This document shows positions 1 through 11,178 of a stretch of 64,000 bases of DNA, piece by piece; within the stretch, counting starts at the first letter, position 1, and each line of letters opens with the position of its first letter. The stretch comes from Helicostylum pulchrum (Eukaryota; Mucoromycota; Mucoromycetes; Mucorales; Mucoraceae): positions 310,001-374,000 of the forward strand of contig JAIXMO010000015.1 in assembly GCA_025677825.1 (NCBI GenBank), written 5' to 3'. A model generated the notes under the pieces. That model had not been told where the DNA came from, searched no databases, and was given only the letters and a program-made list of their open reading frames with translations. The translations under genes and the position numbers were made by a program.

Positions 1-712
1 ATACGAGTTTAACTGAAGCCTTTTGTATCGCCATTGTTGAAGCTGCTTGTGCCGGGTAAATGGTGTATAAAAATAGGGTTGTATGTGTAATAACTAATTA
101 TAACTCATATCTAGATTGTTTGTTGTAAGTACAAAAATTGGAGGCGTACCGGAAGTTCTACCTAGCCATATGATTCACTACGCTAGTCCCGAGGAAGACG
201 GTAATAGACCCTTTTTTTGTTTCGTTTTTTTTAAAAAAAAACAAACTGGATTCCGGCTTTTGTTTACTAACTAAAATGTTTTTTTTTTCATAGATCTTGT
301 GATTGCTATATCCAAAGCAATTCATACGTTCAGGTTTGGACATATTGATGCTAGCAAATTTAACGATCAATTAAAGGAAATGTATAACTGGTCAAATGTT
401 GCAGAGCGTACAGAGAAAGTATACGCTTCCATTCAACAAACCAAGAACTCGCCATTAATAGAAAGGTTGCGTAGATATTATGGCTGCGGTGTGTACGCGG
501 GAAAAGTGTTTTGTATGATTGTTGCGTTGGATTATTTAATTTGGAAGTTATTGGAATGGTTATTTCCTGATGATTCTATTGAAAAAGCTGTTGTTTTCCC
601 GTATCAAAGATACAGAAGGTATTTTCAAGAGAATCAAGAGGCTCCTACAACATATAGTATGAGCCATGTTGGAAACTCTGTAATAGTAGAAGAAGAAGAG
701 TATGACGAATAA
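1..712 (+). CDS. GPI3: Phosphatidylinositol N-acetylglucosaminyltransferase catalytic subunit, 3' part
   Basis: This is the C-terminal part of the PIG-A/GPI3 glycosyltransferase, which transfers GlcNAc from UDP-GlcNAc to phosphatidylinositol at the ER, the first step of GPI-anchor synthesis. The gene enters from the left edge. I read three exons: <1-55, 115-200 and 294-712, with introns of 59 and 93 nt. The spliced frame gives TSLTEAFCIAIVEAACAG, then VVSTKIGGVPEVLP, then the family signature NVAERTEKVY. These match the end of the GT4 catalytic domain, including the conserved Glu region (EAFCIAIVEA). A hydrophobic segment before the tail (CMIVALDYLIWKLLEWLF) matches the single C-terminal membrane anchor of PIG-A. 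The tail ends in an acidic EEEEYDE. The start codon is outside the window. Confidence 0.93.
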
Positions 713-846
713 AATAGATTATCCGATGTAAAAGTATAAAAAAAATTAGATTGAGGCACAGCATGTTACACATACTTCCGGGAAGCAGTTATTATAAAAG
801 GAAATAGGAAGTGACAAATGACCCTGTTTTTTATTAATAATTATTA

Positions 847-1770
847 TTATTTTTTACAAATTGCTATGTCAGAACTTAATTTTGGTTCGGAATTTCTTCT
901 AATTTGGTCCTGTAGACATTTGCGCATAAAAATATGTTCGCTAATTACAACGCGTTGTGCAGCGATATAAGCGTTTAAATTTATCTCAATCCAATATAAA
1001 GCGTTCTTTTGAGTATTTAAAAGAGCACCTGTAACCCACTCGCAAGCAAATTTCCAGCACTGTACTAACTGTTCAGCCATTTGTATTTTGCCAAACAGTA
1101 TTTTAAGCAGATTCTCTCGAAACGCGATAGCATTTACAGTATTGCCTAATTTCACTTCCTGGCACAATTTTTCAAATTCATTTAAAAATAAACGAGGCGC
1201 ATTGGTGGATGTACCGGCTCGACTGCAGTATCGCATAATTTCAATGAATACTCGACATAAAAAACCGTATGTTTTGAGACGCGTATTATTGATTTTGATG
1301 CATGATGTGGGGATAATTTTATTATGGATGGTGTTGTTGTTGTTGGTTTCAACGGGTATATCTTCCTGTATGATTTCATCTTGTTCTTCCTCGTTTTCTT
1401 CTTCCTCAGCCTCATCTTCTTGATCTTCTTGATCTTCATCAGTATCTTCTTCTTCTTCTTCCTCATTATCATTATCATCGTCGTCGTCATAAACATCTTG
1501 GTCCATATAGATAATCTCTTGATCAGCATGTATAGGAAGTAATGGTGGCGCAACCCGTAGTGGCTCTAGTAATCTAGTATCTACTATAATTTCAGTCAAT
1601 TGCTCATAATTTTCACAGTGCCTTGGTCTAACATCATTTTGTATACGATATAATTCACTACTAATCCATTCTGTAATCGTAACTACCGTATTAGTAAGCG
1701 TATCCTTAATTTTAAAAGCATCCGGAGGACAACTATTAGGTGGAGCAAGATCTTTTAACGATATATCCAT
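847..1770 (-). CDS. Hypothetical acidic protein (307 aa)
   Basis: This is a single-exon reading frame of 307 residues that I do not recognise. The N-terminal 90 residues are mixed (starting MDISLKDLAPPNSCPPDAFK). Residues about 95-135 are an almost pure Asp/Glu tract. The C-terminal 150 residues are predicted mostly helical and rich in aromatic residues and Cys (for example MAEQLVQCWKFACEWVTG). No signal peptide or membrane segment is visible. Acidic tracts of this kind occur in histone- or nucleic-acid-interacting proteins, but that is only an analogy. It lies tail-to-tail with GPI3, with a 134 nt gap, and upstream of the MFS gene on the same strand. The long open frame and the ordered flanks support a real gene. 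The acidic run also produces artefactual frames on the other strand. Confidence 0.7.
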   Translation of the reverse strand: MDISLKDLAPPNSCPPDAFKIKDTLTNTVVTITEWISSELYRIQNDVRPRHCENYEQLTEIIVDTRLLEPLRVAPPLLPIHADQEIIYMDQDVYDDDDDNDNEEEEEEDTDEDQEDQEDEAEEEENEEEQDEIIQEDIPVETNNNNTIHNKIIPTSCIKINNTRLKTYGFLCRVFIEIMRYCSRAGTSTNAPRLFLNEFEKLCQEVKLGNTVNAIAFRENLLKILFGKIQMAEQLVQCWKFACEWVTGALLNTQKNALYWIEINLNAYIAAQRVVISEHIFMRKCLQDQIRRNSEPKLSSDIAICKK

Positions 1771-2020
1771 GATTTTTAAAAAAAATGATTAAGAGTAAGA
1801 GAAACCAGAAATAAAGTAAAAAAGTATCCTTTTTATAGAGGGGCGCCGCTAAATTTACTGTAAAAGGTAATCTTTATAATTGCCTTATTGGGGTAATGTG
1901 GTAACTCTCCATGTTAGGTTTGTGTATTGCTATATTAGCAAAATAACATTTCGGAATTACTCTATTTTCAGCACACAAATCAAAATATTTACGGGTACAG
2001 CCACGAAAAGTGAGTTTTTT

Positions 2021-3540
2021 TTAATCTCGCTCAATATCCGGAATTGATTCGTAAGTACAAGGATAAATAGAATAGCCTGAACGAATAACATCTTCTGAGC
2101 TACGTCCTTTGGTTTCAGGCAAAATAAAGAATGCAATTACGGTCAACAATAATAAAGCACTTCCAAACAGATAAAATACTTGTCCTTTTCCAATAACGTT
2201 GCGCAGCATTAGGAAACCAGTAGAAACTGCGAAATTAGATATCATATTGATTGATAAACCAATAGAACACGCACTAGAAACTGCTTGTGTTTCTACTAAT
2301 TCGGGGATCATTAAAAACGGTATTGGTCCAAGTCCTATAGCAAAAGCGGCAACGAACCCAATAATAGCAACTGCAGAGGTTTGGTCGTGTCCACCTTCAA
2401 TACTCCAACCCAACAATAACCCTGTGATTGTCATTAAAGAAGCCGACCACAAGAATAGCAATCGCCGTCCTACTTTGTCCATCAAGAAAGCTGACAAAAT
2501 TGTCATAATAAGGTTTACTACAGATATAAAGACAGTAATAAGGCCAGATGATTCGGGAAAAACAGAAGACATAATGGAAGTCGAAAAAAATATGACAGCG
2601 TTAATGCCAGATAGTTGCTGTGAGAGCTGTAGAAGTGACACAATGAATAGTGGCTTACGATATTGTTGTAACATTAAAAAATTCCAAATATTTACATTTG
2701 TTGTTGTTTGTTGCACAACAATAGCATGTTCATCTGCTGCGTGAGAACTATTAGACCAATCACGACGCCATTCGTTTACCTCTATTTCTGCATGGCTGGC
2801 AGAAGTGCCACGTAACTTTAATAACGATTCTCGGGCTCTATTAAATCCTCCTGGTAATGACGCCAAATAACGTGGTGAGTCAACACAGAATGGTAGTAAA
2901 CAGGACTGAACAACTGCTAAAACAACTCCTACAGCTAAAATATATCGCCATAACTCGATCGTTGACCATGATAAACTAACTATTTGTGCCACCATGATAC
3001 CTACCACGATAGCCAATTGGTTTAATGCACCAAAAAAGCCACGGCGAGATTTGGGTACACACTCTGCTAAGTAGGCAGGAACGACAACCGTGACAACTCC
3101 GCAACCTAAGCCAGACATGAACCTTCCCATCATCATGGTTTGTGGTGAAGCAGCTAACGTTGTAATCAATGATCCTAAACCTAATAATCCATTTGTAGCA
3201 AATAATGTTAGCCTTCTACCAAAATTATCATTAAAATAAGAAGCACTAAGAGCTCCTATTAATCCTCCTGCTGTTAGTGCTGAAACGACGAGTGAGTATT
3301 GCGAATCTGGCATAGGTATACACGGGGGTAACCCATCGAGTGTTAAGGTCGGGTTAGTACATTTAGAAATGATGGCTTGGGGAGTGTTAAGTTCGCCATT
3401 GTGATAACCATATTGAAACGCCCCCTATTCATCTATCGTTAAATCTTGTTTTTTTAAGAAAAAAAGTAACCTTTTAGTATTACCAATAAAATAGAAATGA
3501 CCACAAAGATTAAGTATGCTGTTATTCCTGTCGTGGACAT
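2021..3540 (-). CDS. MFS sugar transporter (GLUT-type)
   Basis: This is a 12-helix major facilitator of the sugar porter family, expected to move hexoses across the plasma or vacuolar membrane. Two exons on the minus strand, 3484-3540 and 2021-3424, give 486 aa. The short first exon supplies the start and half of helix 1, which continues into the motif FQYGYHNGELNTPQ. Family signatures follow in order: GRR after helix 2, PRYLASLP in place of PESPR, QQLSGINAVIFFSTS in helix 7, DKVGRR, and PETKGRSSED at the end of helix 12. Starting at the internal ATG near 3313 would drop helix 1, so I prefer the spliced start at 3540. The 59 nt intron has GTAATA...TAG borders. Substrate cannot be told from sequence; the QQ-SGINA signature fits a hexose carrier. 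Confidence 0.9.
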
Positions 3541-3719
3541 TGGAATCTATTTTTTTATTTTATTTTATTTATTAAAGATCAAGTATTGTTGGATTCCAAG
3601 TAAAAATATAAAAATAACAACAAAGGTATAGAAGAAAAAAAAGTATGTGGGGGACGATAAACCTGTGATCAGTCGATATTCTAAAAAAGGTAGTCGCGTG
3701 GTGGGAGTAGAAAAACTAA

Positions 3720-5477
3720 TTACTTGATTCTTTTATTATGGTATCTCTTGGTAGTTTGCATAGGAGAATGGTTGTTATTATTAGTTGATAATTTATTAAG
3801 ACTTACAGCAATGGATATCGCTACCATGGGATCTCCTTTTGCTTCATCCAGAGCTCTTTGTAATATACTGATATCAACTTGTGGCAAGATATTAATCATA
3901 TAATTCAACCCTGAACTTCTGCTAGTAAATTCACCTTGGCTATTAATAGTAGTTGTACTTCCAAATGAGCTTGGTGTACTAGAACTAGATCTAGGCGTTC
4001 GAATCAAACTGGAACCTCTATCGTGCCCATAGTTTATACAAAGAGGTGACAACTCATTATTCGCTGACGATTTTGTTTTTCGTGGTGACGAAATTTGTTT
4101 GTTATACATACTTCTTGTAGCTACCGGTGTATTAATAGGTTGTAACTGATGATCGTAACGAGGTACCTGTGTTGATCTTGAAAGATTCAATCTACTCATC
4201 GATTTACCGAATAATCCACTTCCAGTATGATAGTTATTATTAGAGGTATAAGGTGTATTATAATTGCTACTGGACACTAACAAGGATTTAGTATCTGGTC
4301 TTTTAGGAACTGAGTGAGAACCACCAGCCTTCTTCAAAAACATCGAAATAGACCCACTTAATGTAGAGCTCATGTTACCAAATCCACTTTCCGACAAGGG
4401 TACTTCGGGTGATAATAATCGTACAGGAGGTACATAACCCTCCAACATTGGCTGCGGTTTTCCTTTTTCTTTATTTGATGTATGCCAACTAGCAATAGGT
4501 GATTCGGCCTTTAAACAAAGATCTAGAGTCTTTTCGTAAAAAGCCAATCTTTCGTATATATCAGGAATTCGCATCATTTCATCATACGACCTTTCGACAT
4601 ATTTTTGGGGTTGTTGTTGCTGCAGCTGCTGTTGCTGTTGTTTATACTGTAGCTTTTTCTCGTTTTGTCTTCTGGAGCTTCTAGCAGAGCGTTGCGATTT
4701 CTTGCTAGATATAGAGGTTCGTCTAGATTGAGATTTTGTACTAACACCACTACTAGGAGTATGCTCGTTTAAAAAGAACGAGTCGCTAAATTTAGGTGTA
4801 CCTGTGGTATAATTGTCTATCGTGATCGGGTCCAGTTGGATTTTCTCTTTATCATCATCGCTATAAATATTTTGTGGCTGTGGCTGTTTGACCTCAACAG
4901 GAGATACTTTTATTTCATTGAATTGGGTCAGTAGTGATGAGAAATCAGCGGACAAATTCAAGTCATAAGATAACATGGAAAGTGGCTGTTCAACAAGTGT
5001 CTTTTCTTCGGGTTCCTCTTTAGCTGTCTTTTCCTCAACCGTCTTTTTAGGTTCAAATTCCTGTACCTCATCTGGTTTATGTTCCTGTACCTCATCTGGT
5101 TTATGGACTTGTACATCGTCTGGTTTATGAAATACTGTATCTTTTGTTACTGGTGCCGGTAAAATCAATTCTGTTTTTTCCTGCGGTGTCGATGGTGGTG
5201 ATACAGAAGTTGGCGACCCAGCTATGTGCATTAATGTAAAAAAAAAAGGGTTAAATTCTCCGATTTTTTTTTTTCATGCTTTCAAAAAACAGTTTTCTTT
5301 TACCATCTGCAACAAAGTCGTCAATAAAAGATTGCAAGTCGCGAATTTGGTCAAGTACGTCTATAATTGAAGAGAATAAAGCAATTTAAAAAATGTATTC
5401 TTTTTGAATTTCATATTTGGATATAAAAGGAGTTTTTGTGTTTCGCATATTTCTTTTTTTGTACCTTTGGAAGCCAT
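3720..5477 (-). CDS. Disordered hypothetical protein with N-terminal helical cap and UBA-like tail (523 aa)
   Basis: Three exons on the minus strand are inferred: 5465-5477 (13 nt, MASK plus one base), 5304-5360 and 3720-5221, giving 523 aa. The second exon adds a helix, DVLDQIRDLQSFIDDFV, that a model starting at the ATG near 5231 would miss. The long third exon holds three tandem KPDEVQ-type hexapeptides, Ser/Arg-rich low complexity, a polyglutamine stretch (about residues 215-230) and an ordered patch around IPDIYERLAFYEKTLDLCLKA. The C-terminus, ILQRALDEAKGDPMVAISIA, resembles helices 2-3 of UBA/CUE folds, but this is a weak likeness. I do not recognise the family. A signalling or scaffold role would be guesswork. 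Phase is consistent through both introns. Confidence 0.72.
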
Positions 5478-8201
5478 TGTTTGGTATGTAAAAATTGAAG
5501 AAAGATGAATTAATTATATATACCAGAAAAAATTATTATTATTCTGTCCATCAAAAAAAAAAAAAAGTTACTGACTATGTTTAAGAAAAAAAAAAGTCCC
5601 TTATATTATTATCTTAAATTTTCTTGTATATATATAATAGATAGTTAATAAAAACTACAGTGCCACACTTTTTGATAACACAATTTACGTTTTTGGCAAC
5701 CTTAAATGACACACATAATAAATACATTTAACTTTCTTTTGCCCAAGATAGAATCTTTCAAGGGGCGCAAGGTTAAAATTTATTAGATAGATTCTATTCA
5801 AAGATATCTATCAGACATGCTCACAAAATGACGACTCATGTTTAAGAGGTCGGAAGCCCCTTATTCCATCAGATGTCTTGAATACTCTAGTTTTAAGATT
5901 TTCATCACCAATTAATATACTTTTCTTGACGTGGGATTTCAGATTTAGCCCAGACGGATAGGCAATAGGTTGTAAATGCTTCTATATCCTCTATTTGTAA
6001 TCTTTTTTTTTTTTGTCGGTGTCGTCGGCAGTGTGTACTGGAGCATTGTCAACGACCGTGTAAAATCACTTTATATCGGGGGTATTAGTTTTTAAAAGAA
6101 ATTTTCTTTTGCAGGACTAGCATACCATGGTCCGTAAAAGTATCTTTTGATCAATTATCTGCAACACTTATCTGAAATGAAAATGTGGATCTTGAAACAT
6201 GGTCGTGTGACCAAGCTCGTTTATCCATGTTCACACGCATTTTAATTGCATTATTGTATTCATTTCACGTAACGCATTTCGTTACGACATCAAAATTAAC
6301 GCACGGTAGTAATATAATACATTTGATACCAAACTATATATTTCCTTCTGTCTACTATATGCGGACACACCATGTATTCATCTTATATTTACTTATATCT
6401 CCTTTTCTTTCTATTTCCGTAGAGAGGGCTTGTCGATACTTCTGTTGTGTATTTGATTTAATAGTTTCATACTTCAGCAGCCTCAAACAACGAGCGTCTT
6501 CAGTCATAAACATTCGTAAAAATAATAATATCTATGGCTGACTATTTCAATTATCGTTCAAAAATATGAAAGTTACTACAACACCTTTCTACTAAGAAGC
6601 TTTAAAAAAGAGTTTTTCCATCCAAGGACGACTGTTTTCTTAACTTTCGGGATGTTATACTTTACCAATTAATACATACTGTAATGACGGACAAAGATCA
6701 TTACAGTAATTTGCGTTAAAATTATAAATGAGGTCAATATAATTATTGTCAAACATTGATATGACTATCTTGAACATAGTTACATTCTATCGACTAGAGC
6801 CGCATATTATATAGTTTGGTTTCACAAACGAAGAGCAAAAACGCCTCTAACGGTAAACAGATAATAGAAAGAAAAAAGTATGTCTTACATAAAAATAGCG
6901 TGTCACTTAAAAAACCATTGTTATTAATAACATTTACCAAACAAATATCTAGTAATCGTCTCATACGATATAAATATTATATAATAGAAGTTTTCTTTTT
7001 TGCCTCAGCAGACTTTTTTTGTTGTTGAAGGCTGAGCCTCATCGTTAGTTTCGCCTTGTACTACACAACCAGATCGTAGTGCTGCCGTCCTTAATTGGTT
7101 GAAAGCTTAAACTGATCCTTTCGGGAATCACTTGACCGAAAATTAAACAAATGATCAAACCAATCTATTTATTTTTTTAACCTGAAAGAACCACCCTATT
7201 AATCAGTATGGAAAAAAAAAAGGTAATTTTAAAAAAACGATGCGTTACATTCTTTGTAGTATCCTTTACTATATAAAATAGTTCTTGAATTGGCGTGATT
7301 TTTACTGAAAATCGTTGGCTTTACTTTTTGACGGGTCAAATTAAAAAAAATAGTAGAAATACACAAGTAAATAAACACATCACATCTTTCTTTGTTTTTT
7401 AAGGAGGGATACAAAGAGACCCAACATCGAGCCTAATACTTTCGGTGAGTAATAATTTTGTCATTAGAATTCTAAGACTATTTCTATTTTTCACCTAAAC
7501 ATTTAAGATATATCACGCATGATATATGTCATAGTTAAACAACATATTTTAAAAAAAAGATTGGCCTGTTTCTTTTAGTCCGTGCTTATTTACATAGCTT
7601 CCGAAACAAAATATCTCGATTTGAATACTGTTTTTCTCATTGGAAAGTAAATTCCTTTTTCAAAGTTATGCAGGATACAAGGTACCAGCAAGAATAAGAA
7701 AAAGAAAAACTGGTAACTTTTGTAAGGGGGTCCGATCGGTTTCTTTTGAATTGAACTATTATTATCGTGTTTTGGTAAAAATACGTTCAAGCCTTTGACT
7801 AATATCTACTCCAAATTGAGCATGGAAACACTCCATATTTAGTGTCACAATTAATGGTTACTCATAGACTGAGACGAAATCCCCTTTTTTATTATTCTTG
7901 TAATACAAACAAGACTGACGAACATCAGCTATACAGGGGTATTGTATTTTGCAGGAACAACATATAATGGCTTCTTGGGTATTGCTTGCTTTGCGAGATC
8001 TACGATAGAAAAGAATCTATTTAACCATCATTATATATTATATACCGATTTGTTTCATATATGCTCGTATTATTACGTTAATAAAAAACGTAATTTTATA
8101 TATTTATGTTGAAGCATCTGGACTTCGTATCAAAATTCATTTATTTCATGCAAATAGACGTGGATAAAGTAATATGCCATGCTTTCTTTTTCAAGTGTGT
8201 A
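5478..8201. other. Gene-poor AT-rich interval
   Basis: No convincing gene is seen in about 2.7 kb. Short open frames (for example 6185-6541 on the plus strand) lack codon bias, domains and splice context, and I regard them as chance. A perfect 10-bp inverted repeat (ACTGTAATGA at 6678-6687 and its complement at 6698-6707) forms a small hairpin of unknown meaning. The interval ends at the left terminal repeat of the mobile element that starts at 8202. Confidence 0.6.
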
Positions 8202-10053
8202 CAGTAGCGGCTCTATTTAAGGGTGGAAGAAATACACCCTTATATCAAACATACCTTTATATTGAACAGTGAATAATTACTTCTAAAGAAAAAAGCTCAC
8301 CGAGATACCTAAGTTTAAATAATCGCTCACATAAGAAATCACTGCTAAAATTAGCAGTTATAATAAATATTGGTTTTTATTTTTTAAAGAAACAGGAAAC
8401 GCTTTTCGGACCCTACTTTTTTAATACAATATTGCTGCTTTAACTATATCTTGATAAAAAAAATTAAAAGAGAACTTTTTTGTTTTTTTTTTCGATTTTC
8501 ATTTTTGGGGGTCAACCCCTTTTGTGTTTTTGTAGTTATTTTATATTTATTTCGGGTCCAATTTGCCTATCTTTGTGGGAAAATATGGATAAAATAGAGC
8601 TCATTTAGACGCTTCTAATACATTTTGAATCATACTTCTAATGCAAAAACTGAAAGAGTAATCGCTGTTTTAGACGTTTTTTTTTTTTGGATAAAAAAAT
8701 ACACTTTTGTAGTATAACATCGTGTAATCATTTTTAGAGCTTCGCAATTACGTAAAATATAGTTTTTTATTACCGTGTTTGATTATAACACCGAATGTAG
8801 ATATTCAAAAACTATATATTGGATGTTTATAAAAAAAGTGCTACATCTACAATTGAACGAGAAAACGCGCTTTAAAGAATTCGCCAATTTAAGGACCGCT
8901 TAACTCAAATTTTAGCGAAAAAAAACGTCTAAAATGGTGATTACTCTGTTAGTGTGTTTATTAAAAATATGATTTTGGATGTATTAGATGCGCCAAAAAG
9001 AGCTCTTTATTATGATTTGTTTTTCTACAAAGAAAGTTAGATTGGATCGAAGGTAATTTAAAATAACCTCAAAAACACAAAAGGGGTTGACCCTCCAAAA
9101 TGACCAAAAATGATCGACTGAAGAAAAATATAAAAAATCGAGAAGAATTTAAAACGACATGCAGTTTTTAATTTTAGTATTAAAGAAAATACCCTAAGGA
9201 GTAACTTTTACTAAGTAACTTGGGTAAAAGAATGATTTCCCGACGTTTAATCATACAAAGAAAACATCTTATTTCGATCACTGTAAAACGACCTTTTTTA
9301 GAAGTTACTTCTAAACCTTTACTTAAAAAGACTCGTTTTTAATAGGATAAAAAATGAACAATGATGGACTATAACACTTGAAATAGTTCTTAAGCTCGTC
9401 CAAGCTATTGTATAAAAAAATATGATGTGTATCTTTTTCTGCAAGAGCTCAAACATTAAAATTATGTTAAATTATATTAATTTTTTATTGATTTCACTTA
9501 AAATAGTACAAAGCTATTTATTGGAATACCACATAACAATATGTTTAAAAACTGCTAGATATAATATATATAACTAAAAGATATCTTTGCGTTCAATTTA
9601 TTTGGCTTACACTGCAATCCTTTCCAATTTTTCATCGTTTATCAACCCTCTGTATTTAATTACTTTTCCTAGTTAATTTTCTTAAGATTCGCTTCTGACA
9701 CGTGCTTCATTCAAGCATAAATTGACTGTCTTTATAATTTAATTACTTTTTAAGGGTTATGTTACTATCCTCTCTCTATCAGTTTGATTATTATCCCTTT
9801 GTTTTAATAATATCGAGCGATAATACACTTTTGAGGACCAGACACTTTTATATAAGTTAAATAAGACTTTTTTTAATTATCACTTTTAAATTTATTTTAT
9901 ATGTTTAGTTGCTTTGTGAAGTTGGATTCCGCCCTTAAATAGAATAGTGGTGATAGAGGTGTTAACGCAATGGACCGAATATGTTCTGGATAAATCTACC
10001 CTTAAATCAATCCTACCCTTGAATTAGATCACCTCTAAATAGAGCCGCTATTG
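8202..10053. mobile_element. Non-autonomous DNA transposon with terminal inverted repeats and TA flanks
   Basis: The ends are an 18-bp inverted repeat with one mismatch: CAGTAGCGGCTCTATTTA at 8202-8219 and the complement of CAATAGCGGCTCTATTTA at 10036-10053. Each end is flanked directly by TA (8200-8201 and 10054-10055), the target duplication made by Tc1/mariner/pogo-type transposases. Sub-terminal TAAGGGT-like motifs recur near both ends (for example 8217-8224 and around 9985-10020). The 1.85 kb interior has no transposase-sized reading frame, so this is either a non-autonomous element or a badly decayed full-length one. It carries a separate foldback repeat in its middle. Superfamily assignment is inferred from the TA duplication and CAGT start only. 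Confidence 0.65.
8490..9117. repeat. Long imperfect foldback (inverted) repeat nested in the transposon
   Basis: Two arms of roughly 200 nt (about 8490-8710 and 8915-9117) are imperfect reverse complements. A perfect 24-nt core lies at 8509-8532 and 9070-9093. Further matched blocks surround the words GAGCTC, CTAATACAT, AGAGTAATC and TTTTAGACGTTTTTTT in both arms. The central spacer is about 200 nt. There is no coding capacity. The arms have diverged, so the structure is old. It may be an independent MITE inserted in the larger element or the element's own internal palindrome. Confidence 0.7.
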
Positions 10054-10111
10054 TATATCAAGAGCCCCGTTTTTAAAAATTGGATTTATTGTATGTCAGC
10101 AGTAAACGCCT

Positions 10112-10513
10112 TTGTTCCTACTTATGTGTGCTGTAAAAATTAAGACGTGTAAAATAATCGAATCGTACAATAGTTTTAATAAAGAGACACCTTTTTATTT
10201 CGCAACATCAGCGAATGAACTTGGATCTTCACTGCTGTCTAGTTACGACCGCCAATTACATTTTTCTTGTAAGGATGAGATTCCTAAAGCAAAAAAATTA
10301 GATTTCTTCATTACAGTAAACATATTAACGTATGATAGAACCTACGCGAGTAAAAGACACGTTAAAAAAATCATTACGTTATTAAATGGTACAATAGTTT
10401 CACGTTACCGCGGAAAATCCTTTTCCTTCTACCGGAAAGGGGATTCCATCCTAGACATATCAACAGAAGCTAGAAAAAACCGTCCGAAGAAGAAAATATG
10501 GGCGCTCGTATAG
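10112..10513 (+). CDS. Questionable ORF, 133 aa
   Basis: An uninterrupted frame of 133 codons begins 59 nt beyond the right end of the transposon. The product is basic and has a Lys/Arg-rich tail (KNRPKKKIWALV). I recognise no domain, and no splice-linked exons were found on either side. Its length is unusual for chance in such AT-rich DNA, which is the main argument for it. It could be the last exon of a decayed gene or of the mobile element's original cargo. Confidence 0.25.
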   Translation: MFLLMCAVKIKTCKIIESYNSFNKETPFYFATSANELGSSLLSSYDRQLHFSCKDEIPKAKKLDFFITVNILTYDRTYASKRHVKKIITLLNGTIVSRYRGKSFSFYRKGDSILDISTEARKNRPKKKIWALV

Positions 10514-11178
10514 ACATGAGAATAGTAACATATATTGATGGAGAAGTATATGATGTGTAACAGGCAAATTTGCATATGGATCACTGGGTCCATCGAAATT
10601 TTTTCAGATCACCGTAAAGTCCTGCCCATCAAAGATCACCCTCTCGTAATAGTGACGCTGTAGAAAATACACGTCGGACGAGAGGGAATTCGAATCCTAA
10701 TACGCCTTTAAGGGGAGAGTATTTACCTGAAGCAAAGTGAACGTAATAGTAAGAGAGTATAAATGATTTAACTATATTTAATAGTTTTTAAAGGAGCTTT
10801 TATGCTCTCATTATACATGTTTTCGGCCCACACTCTATTTTAAGAATTTCAAACATACAAGATGGTTACTCGTTTACGTGCATTTAAGTTTCTTTAAAAT
10901 AAGTATACACATTCAAACGCTAATATTATTTTAGTACGATAAGGTAATGCACTTGTATACATATTTTGTTCTGAAAATAATAATGGAGCTACTGTATGTG
11001 GCGTAATCATTAAGTCAAGCCTTTTCATGCATTTTAATACTTTATTCTGCGGAGTAAATATCTGACATTTTATCAACGTTAGCGCTATTTTTTTTTGTAT
11101 AAACTCTACATCATTTCGATTCAATTCTTTACATCACATCTTTCTTTTTTCTTCTTCTTTTTCCAGATAATTTTCAAT
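10514..11178. other. Intergenic interval before the EH-domain gene
   Basis: About 660 nt without a supportable gene. A stretch near 10675-10715 has a tRNA B-box-like word but no matching arms. The last 50 nt before the next start codon are a T/C-rich run ending in CCAG, which could be a 5' UTR intron acceptor or promoter pyrimidine tract. Confidence 0.5.

Noticed and set aside
1088..1553. Three overlapping frames opposite or beside the acidic protein (Ser-, Lys- and Ile/Phe-rich)
   Set aside because: They are readings of the GAA/GAT-repeat acidic tract in other frames; the minus-strand 847-1770 frame explains them.
6185..6541. 118-codon plus-strand frame
   Set aside because: Hydrophobic, no domain, no codon bias, no splice partners or promoter context; the frame lies in featureless AT-rich DNA.
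10590..10710. Possible tRNA or tRNA-derived element (TTCGAATCC-like B box near 10690)
   Set aside because: No matching acceptor, D or anticodon arms and no A box at the right distance.
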